From assembly GCA_039930465.1 (NCBI GenBank), contig JBDTTU010000002.1, positions 1 to 64,000 of the forward strand: a DNA stretch of 64,000 nt. The letters are read 5' to 3'. This DNA comes from LMDS01 sp039930465 (GTDB lineage: Bacteria > Pseudomonadota > Gammaproteobacteria > Burkholderiales > Burkholderiaceae_C). The notes under the pieces were generated by a model. It was not told the DNA's origin and ran no database searches. It was given only the letters and a program-made list of their open reading frames with translations. Position 1 is the stretch's first letter. The number at the start of each line of letters is the position of its first letter. This document shows positions 1-7,959 of the stretch, in pieces. Both the position numbers and the translations under genes were made by a program.

Positions 1-2
1 AC

Positions 3-770
3 GACGACGTGAGCAACGACCAGCGCAAGGTGATCTACCAGCAGCGCAACGACATCCTCGAAGCGCCGAGCCTGTCGGCCCAGATCGACAACCTGCGCGA
101 AGGCACGATGACCGACGTGGTGCGCACCTACGTGCCCGCCGACAGCGTCGAAGAGCAGTGGGACCTTCCGAGCCTGGAGAAGACGCTGCGCGACGAGTGG
201 CAGATCGACGTACCGCTTGCCAGCGAAGTCGACAAGAGCACTTCCATCACCGACGAAGACGTGACCGAGCGGGTCGTGAAGGCGGCCGACGAGTCGTTCA
301 ACGCCAAGGTCGAGCGGGTCGGGCTGGAGCAGTTCACGCCCTTCATGCGCATGATCCTGCTGCAGTCGATCGACTCGCACTGGCGTGAGCACCTGGCCGC
401 GCTCGATTACCTGCGCCAGGGAATTCACCTGCGCGGCTACGCGCAGAAGAACCCGAAGCAGGAATACAAGCGCGAGGCCTTCGAACTGTTCTCGCAACTG
501 CTCGACGTGGTCAAGATGGACGTGACCCGCACGCTGATGACGGTGCGAATCCAGTCGCAGGAAGAGGTGGCGCAGGCCGCCGAGGCGATCGAAGAGCGCG
601 CCGAGCGCATCAGCAATGTGACCTACACGCACCCCAACGAAGACGGCAGCGTTTCCGAAGAGGCCGATCTGGCCACCCTGGCCGGTGAAGTGCCCAAGGT
701 CGGCCGCAACGACCCATGCCCTTGTGGCAGCGGCAAAAAATACAAACAGTGCCACGGCCGTCTGGCTTGA
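3..770 (+). CDS. secA: SecA preprotein translocase ATPase, C-terminal part (5' end off-window)
   Basis: This is the C-terminal third of SecA, the cytosolic ATPase that drives unfolded preproteins through SecYEG. The frame is open to the left window edge, so the real start lies upstream and the GTG at 9 is internal. The visible part covers the helical scaffold/wing region (around 'MILLQSIDSHWREHL', a segment typical of SecA) and ends in the SEC-C zinc-binding tail with CPCGSGKKYKQCHG, the SecB/phospholipid-contact motif. It stops 122 bp before the next gene. Linkage of secA to argJ, a few kb downstream here, is common in Burkholderiales. Confidence 0.97.
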   Translation, partial: DDVSNDQRKVIYQQRNDILEAPSLSAQIDNLREGTMTDVVRTYVPADSVEEQWDLPSLEKTLRDEWQIDVPLASEVDKSTSITDEDVTERVVKAADESFNAKVERVGLEQFTPFMRMILLQSIDSHWREHLAALDYLRQGIHLRGYAQKNPKQEYKREAFELFSQLLDVVKMDVTRTLMTVRIQSQEEVAQAAEAIEERAERISNVTYTHPNEDGSVSEEADLATLAGEVPKVGRNDPCPCGSGKKYKQCHGRLA

Positions 771-892
771 AGAGCGCGCCGCAGCGGCGCCCCGCTTGTG
801 CGTGAGGCCGCGTCTCGTTGACAGCGGGGCCGGAGTGACCCGGCCGGCGGCCGCACGCCGCTTTTCGGTCCGCCACGGTATGCTCGTCGTCT

Positions 893-2671
893 ATGTCAGT
901 TGAGCCTTCAACCGAAGCCGGCGTTCGACGCGAACTGTTGCGGCTCGCGCTTCACAACTCTGTTCGCAGCGTGCTGATGCAATTGGCAGCCGTGGCCGTG
1001 ATCGTGGTGATGGGCGTCACTTCCCAGCGTGTCGACGCGGCCATCGGCGCCGGCGTGCTGGGTGTGGCGGTTGCGGTCTGGCGCTTGCTGATATCGAACC
1101 GCTATGCGCGCAAGAAGGCGCTCTCCGAAGCGTCGGGCCAGCGTTTGCAGTGGGAACTCGAAGGCAATGCCGCGCTGGCCGGCCTGATGTGGGCAGTGGC
1201 AACAGTCGGCATCTACCCGGCCTTGAACGGAACCACCGCCACCACCTATGTCGCGATGGTGTTCGGCTCGATCACGGTGGCAGCATTTTTCATGACACTG
1301 GTGGGGCGCTCCTTCGCCATTCTGGCCGGCATCCAGCTCGGTGCGCTCATCGTCGCGAGCCTGGCCATTTCGGCGGTGCGTTCGATCCCGCTCACGGTGC
1401 TCGCGTTGATCTTCGGCGCCACCGTCTACCGCGCTTCACGCGAGTTCAAGTCGACTGCTTCACGCGCCATCCTTCACAGCCAAGAGGCCGATGTGGCCAC
1501 GGTTTCCCTGCAGCGTGCGAAGGAATCGGCCGAAGCGGCCAATGTGGCGAAGTCGCAGTTCCTGGCGACCATGAGCCACGAGATCCGCACCCCGATGAAC
1601 GGCGTGCTGGGTGCGCTCGACCTGCTGCGCCGCTCGCAGCTCGACGTCGACCAGCGCCGGCTGGTGCGCACCGCGGCGTCGTCGGGCGCTTCGCTCATGT
1701 CGATCCTCAACGACGTGCTCGACCACTCCAAGATCGAAGCCGGCAAGCTCACCCTGCAATACCAGCCGATGTCGCTGAATGCGATGTCGCTGTCGGTGAT
1801 CGCGCTGTTCCGCGCCAATGCCGAAAGCAAGGGGCTCACCTTGCGGCTCGACCTGGCGCCGGACCTTGATGACTGGGTCATCGGCGACGCGCAGCGCCTG
1901 AAGCAGGTGCTGCTCAACCTGGTGGGCAACGCCATCAAGTTCACCGAGCGTGGCGGTGTCACGCTCAAGCTGAGCCCGCAGCGGGCACCCGAAGGCTGGG
2001 CCGGCGTATTGTTCGAAGTGAGCGACACCGGCATCGGCATGGAAACCAGCGCGCTGGCCAACCTGTTCCAGCCGTTTCACCAGGTCGATGGCACACGCAG
2101 CCGCCGACGCGGCGGCACCGGGCTGGGTCTGGCGATCAGCCAGCGCATCGCCGAGGCGATGGGCAGCCACATCGAAGTCAAATCCCAACCTGGGCGCGGC
2201 TCGCGCTTTCGCTTCGCGCTCTCGCTCGAACTCGACCGCTCCTCCGAACATGCGGCGCCTGGCGATTCCGCGATGGGCGGGCTCGACGGTGCCGCGCCGC
2301 TTCTAGGGCGCGTGCTGGTGGTCGAAGACAACGACGTGAATCGCATGATCGCGCGCGAGGTGCTGCAGTCGCTGGGCTTGAGCGTGCTCGAAGCGAGCGA
2401 TGGCATGCAGGCCCTCGAACTGCTCGAACTCCAGCCGGTCGATCTGGTGCTCATGGACTGCCAGATGCCGGTGATGGACGGTTATGCGGCCACGCAGGAG
2501 ATTCGCAAGCGCGAAGCGCGCATGGGCCTGCCGCGTCTGCCGGTGCTGGCGCTGACCGCCAATGCTTTCGAGGAAGACGCAGTGCGCTCGCGCGAAGCGG
2601 GCATGGACGCCCACCTGGCCAAGCCCTACACCCGCGAACAACTCCAGGAACTGCTGAAGTCGTGGTTGTGA
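893..2671 (+). CDS. Membrane-bound hybrid sensor histidine kinase (RpfC-like, no HPt)
   Basis: Hybrid kinase of 592 aa. The N-terminal 180 residues are hydrophobic, with about six membrane segments (roughly 25-43, 49-68, 94-112, 118-138, 141-162, 164-181) and no large periplasmic loop. HisKA follows with phospho-acceptor His229 in SHEIRTPMNG, then HATPase_c (about 330-450, with 'GTGLGLAIS') and a receiver domain (about 475-590) with acceptor Asp522 in LMDCQMPVMDG. It converges on the rpfF-like gene only 10 bp away. In Xanthomonas the DSF sensor gene rpfC is also convergent with rpfF, which suggests DSF sensing. Unlike Xanthomonas RpfC it lacks a C-terminal HPt domain, so the RpfC role is inferred from context and topology. 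Confidence 0.85.
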   Translation: MSVEPSTEAGVRRELLRLALHNSVRSVLMQLAAVAVIVVMGVTSQRVDAAIGAGVLGVAVAVWRLLISNRYARKKALSEASGQRLQWELEGNAALAGLMWAVATVGIYPALNGTTATTYVAMVFGSITVAAFFMTLVGRSFAILAGIQLGALIVASLAISAVRSIPLTVLALIFGATVYRASREFKSTASRAILHSQEADVATVSLQRAKESAEAANVAKSQFLATMSHEIRTPMNGVLGALDLLRRSQLDVDQRRLVRTAASSGASLMSILNDVLDHSKIEAGKLTLQYQPMSLNAMSLSVIALFRANAESKGLTLRLDLAPDLDDWVIGDAQRLKQVLLNLVGNAIKFTERGGVTLKLSPQRAPEGWAGVLFEVSDTGIGMETSALANLFQPFHQVDGTRSRRRGGTGLGLAISQRIAEAMGSHIEVKSQPGRGSRFRFALSLELDRSSEHAAPGDSAMGGLDGAAPLLGRVLVVEDNDVNRMIAREVLQSLGLSVLEASDGMQALELLELQPVDLVLMDCQMPVMDGYAATQEIRKREARMGLPRLPVLALTANAFEEDAVRSREAGMDAHLAKPYTREQLQELLKSWL

Positions 2672-2681
2672 GCTTGCGCCG

Positions 2682-3626
2682 TCAGGCGAGTGCCGCCCAC
2701 TCGGTGACGCCGGTGCGCTCTTCGCCCCAGGCCGTGTCGAGCTCGATCTTCTTGATGGCTTCCACGGCGCCTTCTTCGGCTCCGCCGGCCTTGCGCACTT
2801 GGGCACGTGCAAGCCGCTCCATCAGGCGCAGGTCGCGGTCGGTGAGGGTCATCGCACTTTCGGTCCACTGCTCGACGATCAGCATCAGCGTGGCATAGGT
2901 GATGGGCGCTGCAACCCGCCGTGCTTCGAGCGCGGCGAGCGTGCCACGCAAGCGCGGGTGCACCGAATTCACCACCACCGAGAGCGCTGCTTCGCCTTCG
3001 CCGTCTTCCACGACCACGTCGGCCAGGTGGCGGCGGAACAGCTGGTCGGCGGTGTAGAGCCGGCCCGAAAGAATCATTTCGTTGGCGACCGAAAAGCCGG
3101 CCTTGCGGATCGTGAAGTTCCAGGCCCCCATGCCCGGGAACAGGTTGAACAGCACCTCGGGGAAGCCTGCCTGCGCGCTGCGCTCGAAGATGACCTTGTG
3201 GAAGGGCAGCACCGATTCCAGCCCGCCGCCGAGCGTGTCGCCCTGCACCAGCACGGTGGTGTGCACGCCGAGCTGCGAAGCGTTTTCCATCCACCACACC
3301 AGGTCGACGCAGCGCCGGCCGTACATGCGCAGCGAGTCGAGGTCACGGGCGCGGATCAGCAGCACGAACAGCGACAGATCGCCGCCGAAGTTGAAGACGC
3401 CGGGCACGTCGGAGGTCATCACGAAGTGCTTCACGAGGCCGGCGTTCTCGGCGATGTCGGAGAACACCCGCTGCAGTTCGCCCATCGCCGCCAGGCTGTA
3501 ACACTGGATCGGCTTGACGCAGGTGCGCACGCGCAGCGCGGCGAGTTCGGCGTTCCATTCGAGCCGGATGTACCGGTAGGGCCGGCTCAGCATCGCAGTG
3601 AGGGCAGGGGGCGATGCAGGATTCAT
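2682..3626 (-). CDS. rpfF: RpfF-like DSF synthase (crotonase fold)
   Basis: Protein of 314 aa of the enoyl-CoA hydratase superfamily, closer to RpfF than to fatty-acid-oxidation crotonases. RpfF makes cis-2-unsaturated fatty-acid signals (DSF) from acyl-ACP by combined thioesterase and dehydratase activity. RpfF-like stretches include VFNFGGDLSLF, LGGGLE, GFPEVLFNLFPGMGAW, and a C-terminal helix with 'LMERLARAQVRKAG'. Glu137 (GGGLE) and Glu157 (GFPE) are 20 residues apart, as are the two catalytic glutamates of Xanthomonas RpfF. The ATG at 3626 overlaps the upstream stop as ATGA, so translation is probably coupled to the diiron-fold gene. Residues 1-11 are extra; Met12 is an alternative start. 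The specific fatty-acid product cannot be read from sequence. Confidence 0.85.
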   Translation of the reverse strand: MNPASPPALTAMLSRPYRYIRLEWNAELAALRVRTCVKPIQCYSLAAMGELQRVFSDIAENAGLVKHFVMTSDVPGVFNFGGDLSLFVLLIRARDLDSLRMYGRRCVDLVWWMENASQLGVHTTVLVQGDTLGGGLESVLPFHKVIFERSAQAGFPEVLFNLFPGMGAWNFTIRKAGFSVANEMILSGRLYTADQLFRRHLADVVVEDGEGEAALSVVVNSVHPRLRGTLAALEARRVAAPITYATLMLIVEQWTESAMTLTDRDLRLMERLARAQVRKAGGAEEGAVEAIKKIELDTAWGEERTGVTEWAALA

Positions 3627-4270
3627 ACGGCTTCGAACAGGCGGGTGAAATGGTGGAAATTGACGAGCGTGGATTCGGTGATCGCGTCGCGGGTCTCGTC
3701 GTCGGTGATGGTGTTAAGCAGCAAGCGCAGCTCGACCATGTGTTCGGTGTCCATCGTGGCGTGCGAGCTGATGAACGACACGCCTCGGTCACCTTCGAGC
3801 AGCAGCGATTCGCGAATGGCCGATGAAAAAGGCCCGCCGTAGACGGAAGCGATGACTTCGAGCGCGTACATCATGCCCAGCACCGAGCACGGGTGGCGGC
3901 GGTCGGCCGACCAGTAGTTGTAGCCATTCAGCGCCAGGGTGTGTGTGCCGGCCGCATGTGCCCGGGTGGCGGCGTGGCCCACGCCCACCGCTTCCAGGTC
4001 GTTCATCACCCACTCTTCGTGGCCCGACTCTTCCTGCATGTGCTCGTACAGGAAGTAGCGCACCTGGCGGTGGCTGTCGGGCACGCGGCTGGCGGCTGCG
4101 GCGCACACCGGGTTGAAGTGCCAGACCACGTGGTACAGCTCAAGCAGCAGCTTGCGATAACGCTCGACCGACATGCCGTTGGCAACGGCTTCCAGAACGA
4201 CGGGGTTGGTCTCGAACTCGCGGCGCGCTTCATCGGTGCGCGTCACCAGGTCGGCAAAAAAAGGCAACAT
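3623..4270 (-). CDS. Haem-oxygenase-fold, iron-containing redox enzyme family protein
   Basis: All-helical protein of 215 aa resembling the haem-oxygenase-like diiron oxidases (UndA, SznF, CADD, BesC group). Candidate metal ligands are Glu44 in the first helix, Glu81-x-x-His84, Glu138, and the HxxxDxxH motif His170/Asp174/His177. The two His-bearing motifs and the final HxxxDxxH are the family hallmark. Members oxidise fatty acids, amino acids or guanidines with O2. It is the first gene of a two-gene minus-strand operon, and its TGA overlaps the rpfF start, which hints at action on a fatty acid or acyl intermediate. The substrate is unknown; a non-enzymatic TenA-like fold is the alternative. 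Confidence 0.75.
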   Translation of the reverse strand: MLPFFADLVTRTDEARREFETNPVVLEAVANGMSVERYRKLLLELYHVVWHFNPVCAAAASRVPDSHRQVRYFLYEHMQEESGHEEWVMNDLEAVGVGHAATRAHAAGTHTLALNGYNYWSADRRHPCSVLGMMYALEVIASVYGGPFSSAIRESLLLEGDRGVSFISSHATMDTEHMVELRLLLNTITDDETRDAITESTLVNFHHFTRLFEAV

Positions 4271-4319
4271 TCAGTGTCCTGGAAACAGGGCTCGGACCAC
4301 GCGCGCTCCAAGATAGGGA

Positions 4320-4357
4320 TTGACACGTGCGTGGAGTGATTCGTTAACAAGTGTCAA
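4320..4357. promoter_or_regulatory. Inverted repeat in the rpfF-operon/argJ divergent region
   Basis: In the 269-bp region between the divergent diiron-protein gene and argJ, TTGACAC (4320-4326) is matched by a perfect inverted copy GTGTCAA (4351-4357), 24 bp apart, with a GTTAAC palindrome between them. The arm centres are 31 bp apart, close to three helical turns, as expected for a regulator binding one face of DNA. TTGACA could also be a -35 box for argJ, but no good -10 follows at 16-18 bp. Operator function is inference. Confidence 0.3.
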
Positions 4358-4500
4358 CTCTAATGCAGAGGCGAGGCATTGCCCACTGGCAGGCTTTACA
4401 GGTAGGCGCTTGCTTCACGTGACTGTGGCGTCTGTGGCGACACACAGCAGGTCGCATGCCAACTTGTGCAAAGGTGGCGCCGCGCCGCAAGCAGCGTTCA

Positions 4501-4506
4501 TACAAT
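4501..4506 (+). promoter_or_regulatory. Candidate -10 box for argJ
   Basis: TACAAT lies 33 bp before the argJ start at 4540. The -35 position is not recognisable, so support is the hexamer and its location only. Confidence 0.3.
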
Positions 4507-4539
4507 GCCGCTCACCCTTATCACTCTGTGCCCTTTGCC

Positions 4540-5769
4540 ATGCCGGTCAACCTGCAAGCCCCCGACGCCCACAGCCTGTTCCCGGTGCAGGGCGTTGCGC
4601 TCGGCATCACGATGGCCGGTGTGCGCAAGGCCAACCGGCGCGACCTGCTGGTCGTGACGATGGCCGAAGGTGCGAGCGTGGCCGGCGTGTTCACCGCCAA
4701 CCGCTTCTGTGCGGCGCCGGTGCAACTGTGCCGCAGCCACCTCGCAGGGGCGCTGGCGCCGCGCGCGATTGTCGTCAACACCGGCAATGCCAACGCCGGT
4801 ACAGGCGAAGACGGCCTGGCGCGTGCGCGGGCCACCTGCGTGGCGCTGGCCGCGCATCTGAAGATCGCGCCCGAGCAGGTGCTGCCGTTTTCCACCGGCG
4901 TGATCATGGAAAGCCTGCCGGTCGAGCGCATCGAGGCCGGCTTGCCCGCAGCCATCGCCGATCTGGCCGCCGACCACTGGGGCGAGGCGGCAGAGGCCAT
5001 CATGACCACCGACACGCTGCCCAAGGCGGCTTCGGCGCGGCTGCAGATCGGCGGCAAGACCGTCACGATCACCGGCATCAGCAAAGGCGCGGGCATGATC
5101 CGGCCGAACATGGCAACCATGCTGTCGTTCATCGCCACCGATGCGGTGATCGCGCCCGCGCTGGTGCAGGCGCTGGTGCGCGACGCTGCCGACCATTCCT
5201 TCAACCGCATCACGATCGACGGCGACACGTCCACCAACGATTCTTTCGTGCTGATCGCCACGCAGCTCGCCGGCCACGCCCAGATCACTCAGCTCGACTC
5301 CGGCGACGGCCTGCGCCTGCGCGACGCCGTGGTCGCGGTCGCGCAGCAACTGGCGCAGGCCATCGTGCGCGACGGCGAAGGCGCCACCAAGTTCATCAGC
5401 GTCTGCATCGACGGCGGGAAAACCGAAGACGAATGCAGACAGGTCGCCTATGCCATCGCACACTCGCCGCTCGTGAAAACCGCGTTCTTCGCCAGCGACC
5501 CGAATCTCGGGAGAATCCTCGCCGCGGTCGGTTATGCCGGCATCAACGACCTCGACCAGACGAAGATCGACCTCTTCCTTGACGACGTGGCCGTTGTCAA
5601 AGACGGCGGGCGCCTCGCCTCATACCGCGAAGAAGATGGCCAGCGGGTGATGAAACAAAGCGAGATCACGGTGCGCGTGAACCTGCACCGTGGCGCGGCC
5701 AGCACCACGGTCTGGACCTGCGACCTCAGCTACGACTACGTGAAGATCAACGCCGACTACCGTTCCTGA
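4540..5769 (+). CDS. argJ: Bifunctional glutamate N-acetyltransferase / amino-acid acetyltransferase ArgJ
   Basis: Protein of 409 aa, the usual ArgJ length. It transfers acetyl from N-acetylornithine to glutamate, recycling the acetyl group in arginine synthesis, and often also makes N-acetylglutamate from acetyl-CoA. The self-cleavage site is visible as KGAGMIRPNMATML: cleavage between Ala192 and Thr193 gives two chains, with Thr193 as nucleophile. The C-terminus ends YDYVKINADYRS, typical of the family. The ATG at 4540 (MPVNLQAP) is chosen over an in-frame upstream ATG at 4456, because residues before MPVN are not ArgJ-like and a TACAAT box lies between. Cytoplasmic. Confidence 0.96.
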   Translation: MPVNLQAPDAHSLFPVQGVALGITMAGVRKANRRDLLVVTMAEGASVAGVFTANRFCAAPVQLCRSHLAGALAPRAIVVNTGNANAGTGEDGLARARATCVALAAHLKIAPEQVLPFSTGVIMESLPVERIEAGLPAAIADLAADHWGEAAEAIMTTDTLPKAASARLQIGGKTVTITGISKGAGMIRPNMATMLSFIATDAVIAPALVQALVRDAADHSFNRITIDGDTSTNDSFVLIATQLAGHAQITQLDSGDGLRLRDAVVAVAQQLAQAIVRDGEGATKFISVCIDGGKTEDECRQVAYAIAHSPLVKTAFFASDPNLGRILAAVGYAGINDLDQTKIDLFLDDVAVVKDGGRLASYREEDGQRVMKQSEITVRVNLHRGAASTTVWTCDLSYDYVKINADYRS

Positions 5770-5855
5770 GCCAGCGCAGAGCGAACCTCTGCACCGGCCG
5801 GCAACGTGCGGCGCGGGCGCCCACAAGGCCCCTAAAAAAGAACAAGGGTGAGGCC

Positions 5856-7199
5856 ATGAGACGGGTCTTGACGGGGTGGGTCGGCGCCGCGCGCGCCAGC
5901 GTGGCGCTGCCGGCAGGTGACTTGCTGCTCGACCCGACCTACCGCCGCCTGTGGGTCTCGATCCTGATCAGCTCGTTCGGCGGCCAGGTGACGTTGCTCG
6001 CGCTGCCGCTCACCGCCGCCGTGCTGCTGCACGCCAGCCCCACGCAGATGGGCCTGCTCACGGCGATGGAGATCCTGCCCTTCGTGCTGTTCTCGTTGCC
6101 GGCCGGCGTGTGGCTTGACCGGGTGCGCAAGCTGCCGGTCTACGTGGTTGGCGAAAGCCTGCTCGCCGTGGTGGTGGCGGGGGTGCCGCTGGCCTGGTGG
6201 CTCGGCTGGCTGTCGATGACCTGGCTGTACGTCACCGGCTTCGTGATCGGCAGCATCTACACCACGGCCGGCACCGCCGCGCAGATCGTGCTGACACAGG
6301 TGGTGGCGCGCGAACGGCTGGTCGAGGCGCACGCCAAGAACGCGCTGGCGACTTCGGGCGCCGAAGTGGCCGGTCCCGGCCTGGCCGGCGCCCTCATCAA
6401 GCTGGTCGGCGCGCCGGTGGCACTGCTCGTCGACGCACTGCTGCTGCTGATATCGGCCGCGATCCTGCGCGGCATCATCGTCAACGAAGAGCGCCTGCGC
6501 CGCGCTGACGAACATTTCTTGCGCGACCTGCGTGCTGGCGTGCGCTTCGTGGCACGCCATCGCCTGCTGGTGGCGCTGGCCTGCGCCGTGGGGGGCTGGC
6601 AGATGTGCCAGAACGCAGCGGTGGTCGTGCAGATCCTGTTCGCCACGCGCACGCTCGGCCTCTCGGAGCAGGCGGTCGGCCTGAGCTACATGGGCATGGG
6701 GGGCGGCAGCATCGTTGCGAGCGTTTACGGCAACCGCATCAGCCGGCGCATCGGACCGGGGCCGTGCCTGGTGCTCGGATTTGCGGTGTGCGGTGCCGGC
6801 TGGCTGCTGCTCGCCGTGGCACCTGCCAACGAATGGGGCGTGGCGGCGTTCGTAGTGATGCTGATGCTGTTTTCGATCGGCGCGGTGCTCGTCTTCATCA
6901 ACTTCCTCGCGCTGCGCCAGGCCGTCACGCCCGAGCCGCTGCTCGGGCGCATGACGAGCACGATGCGCTGGCTGATCCTGATCCCCGCCGGCCCGGGCGC
7001 CTTGCTCGGTGGCTGGCTCGGCGAACATGTGGGCCTGCGCTGGTCGCTCGGTTTTGCCGGTGGGTCGGCGCTGCTGCTGTCCGCGCTGGCCTGGAGCACT
7101 CCGGTGATCCGCAACGTTCGGGTGCTGCCCAAGCCGGAAAGTCCCGACGAATGGATTGGTGGAGAGGCCGACGTGCGGCCGGCACTCGAGAACACCTGA
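5856..7199 (+). CDS. Major facilitator superfamily exporter (EntS/MFS_3-like)
   Basis: Membrane protein of 447 aa with about 12 hydrophobic helices. The loop after the second helix carries 'PAGVWLDRVRK', the conserved MFS signature between helices 2 and 3. The overall pattern (short N-terminus, 'TSGAEVAGPGLAG', 'LLGGWLGEHVGLRW') fits the MFS_3 / enterobactin-exporter-like group of drug or metabolite exporters. A GGGTGAGG ribosome-binding site precedes the ATG. The GNAT gene follows after 12 bp, so the two are probably cotranscribed. Substrate unknown. Confidence 0.88.
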   Translation: MRRVLTGWVGAARASVALPAGDLLLDPTYRRLWVSILISSFGGQVTLLALPLTAAVLLHASPTQMGLLTAMEILPFVLFSLPAGVWLDRVRKLPVYVVGESLLAVVVAGVPLAWWLGWLSMTWLYVTGFVIGSIYTTAGTAAQIVLTQVVARERLVEAHAKNALATSGAEVAGPGLAGALIKLVGAPVALLVDALLLLISAAILRGIIVNEERLRRADEHFLRDLRAGVRFVARHRLLVALACAVGGWQMCQNAAVVVQILFATRTLGLSEQAVGLSYMGMGGGSIVASVYGNRISRRIGPGPCLVLGFAVCGAGWLLLAVAPANEWGVAAFVVMLMLFSIGAVLVFINFLALRQAVTPEPLLGRMTSTMRWLILIPAGPGALLGGWLGEHVGLRWSLGFAGGSALLLSALAWSTPVIRNVRVLPKPESPDEWIGGEADVRPALENT

Positions 7200-7211
7200 A
7201 GGAACGCTGGC

Positions 7212-7817
7212 ATGACCGACCCCTTGTTGATCCACGTGCCCGAGCGCATCGTCACCGAGCGCCTGTTGATCCGTTGCGCGCAACCGGGCGACGGTGCGGT
7301 GCTGAACGCCGCGGTGTGTGATTCGCTCGACGCGCTGAGGCCCTATGTTCCCTGGGCCGGCACGGTGCCGACGCTGGCCGATTCGGAAGCGGTGTGCCGC
7401 AAGGCGCAGGCACGCTTCCGTCTTCGTGAAGACCTGATGATGCTGATCTTCGAGCGAGTCGGCAGCGACGCGGAGGGCGAGCTGCTCGGTGGCACCGGCC
7501 TGCACCGGATGGAGTGGAAAGCGCGCCGTTTCGAGATCGGCTACTGGCGCCGAACCGGCCGCGAGGGCCGAGGCATCGCCACCGAGGCGGTGCATGCAAT
7601 GGCGCGGCTGGCCTTCGATGAATTGCAGGCCCAGCGGGTCGAGTTGCGCATCGACAATCTCAACCGCCCGAGCTGGCGGGTGGCCGAGCGTTGCGGTTTC
7701 ACGCTCGAAGGTGTGATGCGCAGCGAAAGCCTGGCGCCCGACGGAACGCTGCGCGACATGCGGGTGTATGCGAAGGTGCGTGGCGTCGAAGAGCCGTTTC
7801 TGGAACGCGACGAATAA
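7212..7817 (+). CDS. GNAT family N-acetyltransferase (RimJ/RimL type)
   Basis: Protein of 201 aa with the Acetyltransf_3 fold. It starts 'ERIVTERLLIR', contains the GTGLHRMEW strand, and has the acetyl-CoA pyrophosphate loop 'GREGRGIATEAV' followed by 'NRPSWRVAERCGFTLEG', all characteristic of RimJ/RimL-like enzymes acting on protein N-termini or small amines. It lies 12 bp after the MFS exporter; pairing of an exporter with an acetyltransferase would suit detoxification, but that is speculative. Cytoplasmic. Confidence 0.88.
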   Translation: MTDPLLIHVPERIVTERLLIRCAQPGDGAVLNAAVCDSLDALRPYVPWAGTVPTLADSEAVCRKAQARFRLREDLMMLIFERVGSDAEGELLGGTGLHRMEWKARRFEIGYWRRTGREGRGIATEAVHAMARLAFDELQAQRVELRIDNLNRPSWRVAERCGFTLEGVMRSESLAPDGTLRDMRVYAKVRGVEEPFLERDE

Positions 7818-7906
7818 CGCGCCGCCCTGATGGGCCGCTGCGGGAAAACACTGCCGTGCGCCCGATTGCGCCGCGGTTGTGGCACGCCCATACTGCCGGG
7901 AAACTT

Positions 7907-7926
7907 GGTTACTCGTAAGTAGAACC
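7907..7926. promoter_or_regulatory. Candidate TetR operator/promoter region
   Basis: An imperfect dyad lies about 35 bp before the TetR start: GGTT (7907-7910) with AACC (7923-7926), and inside it TACT (7910-7913) with AGTA (7918-7921), the two dyads offset by one base. TetR-family repressors commonly bind such sites in their own promoters. No experimental or comparative support. Confidence 0.3.
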
Positions 7927-7959
7927 TTCGTCCCTTCAGCCCTACAGCGAACAAATCAC

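Noticed and set aside
5832..7595. Long open frame on the minus strand (587 codons) opposite the MFS and GNAT genes
   Set aside because: It has His/Gln/Arg-rich low-complexity composition typical of antisense frames in GC-rich DNA; the plus-strand genes have clear family motifs.
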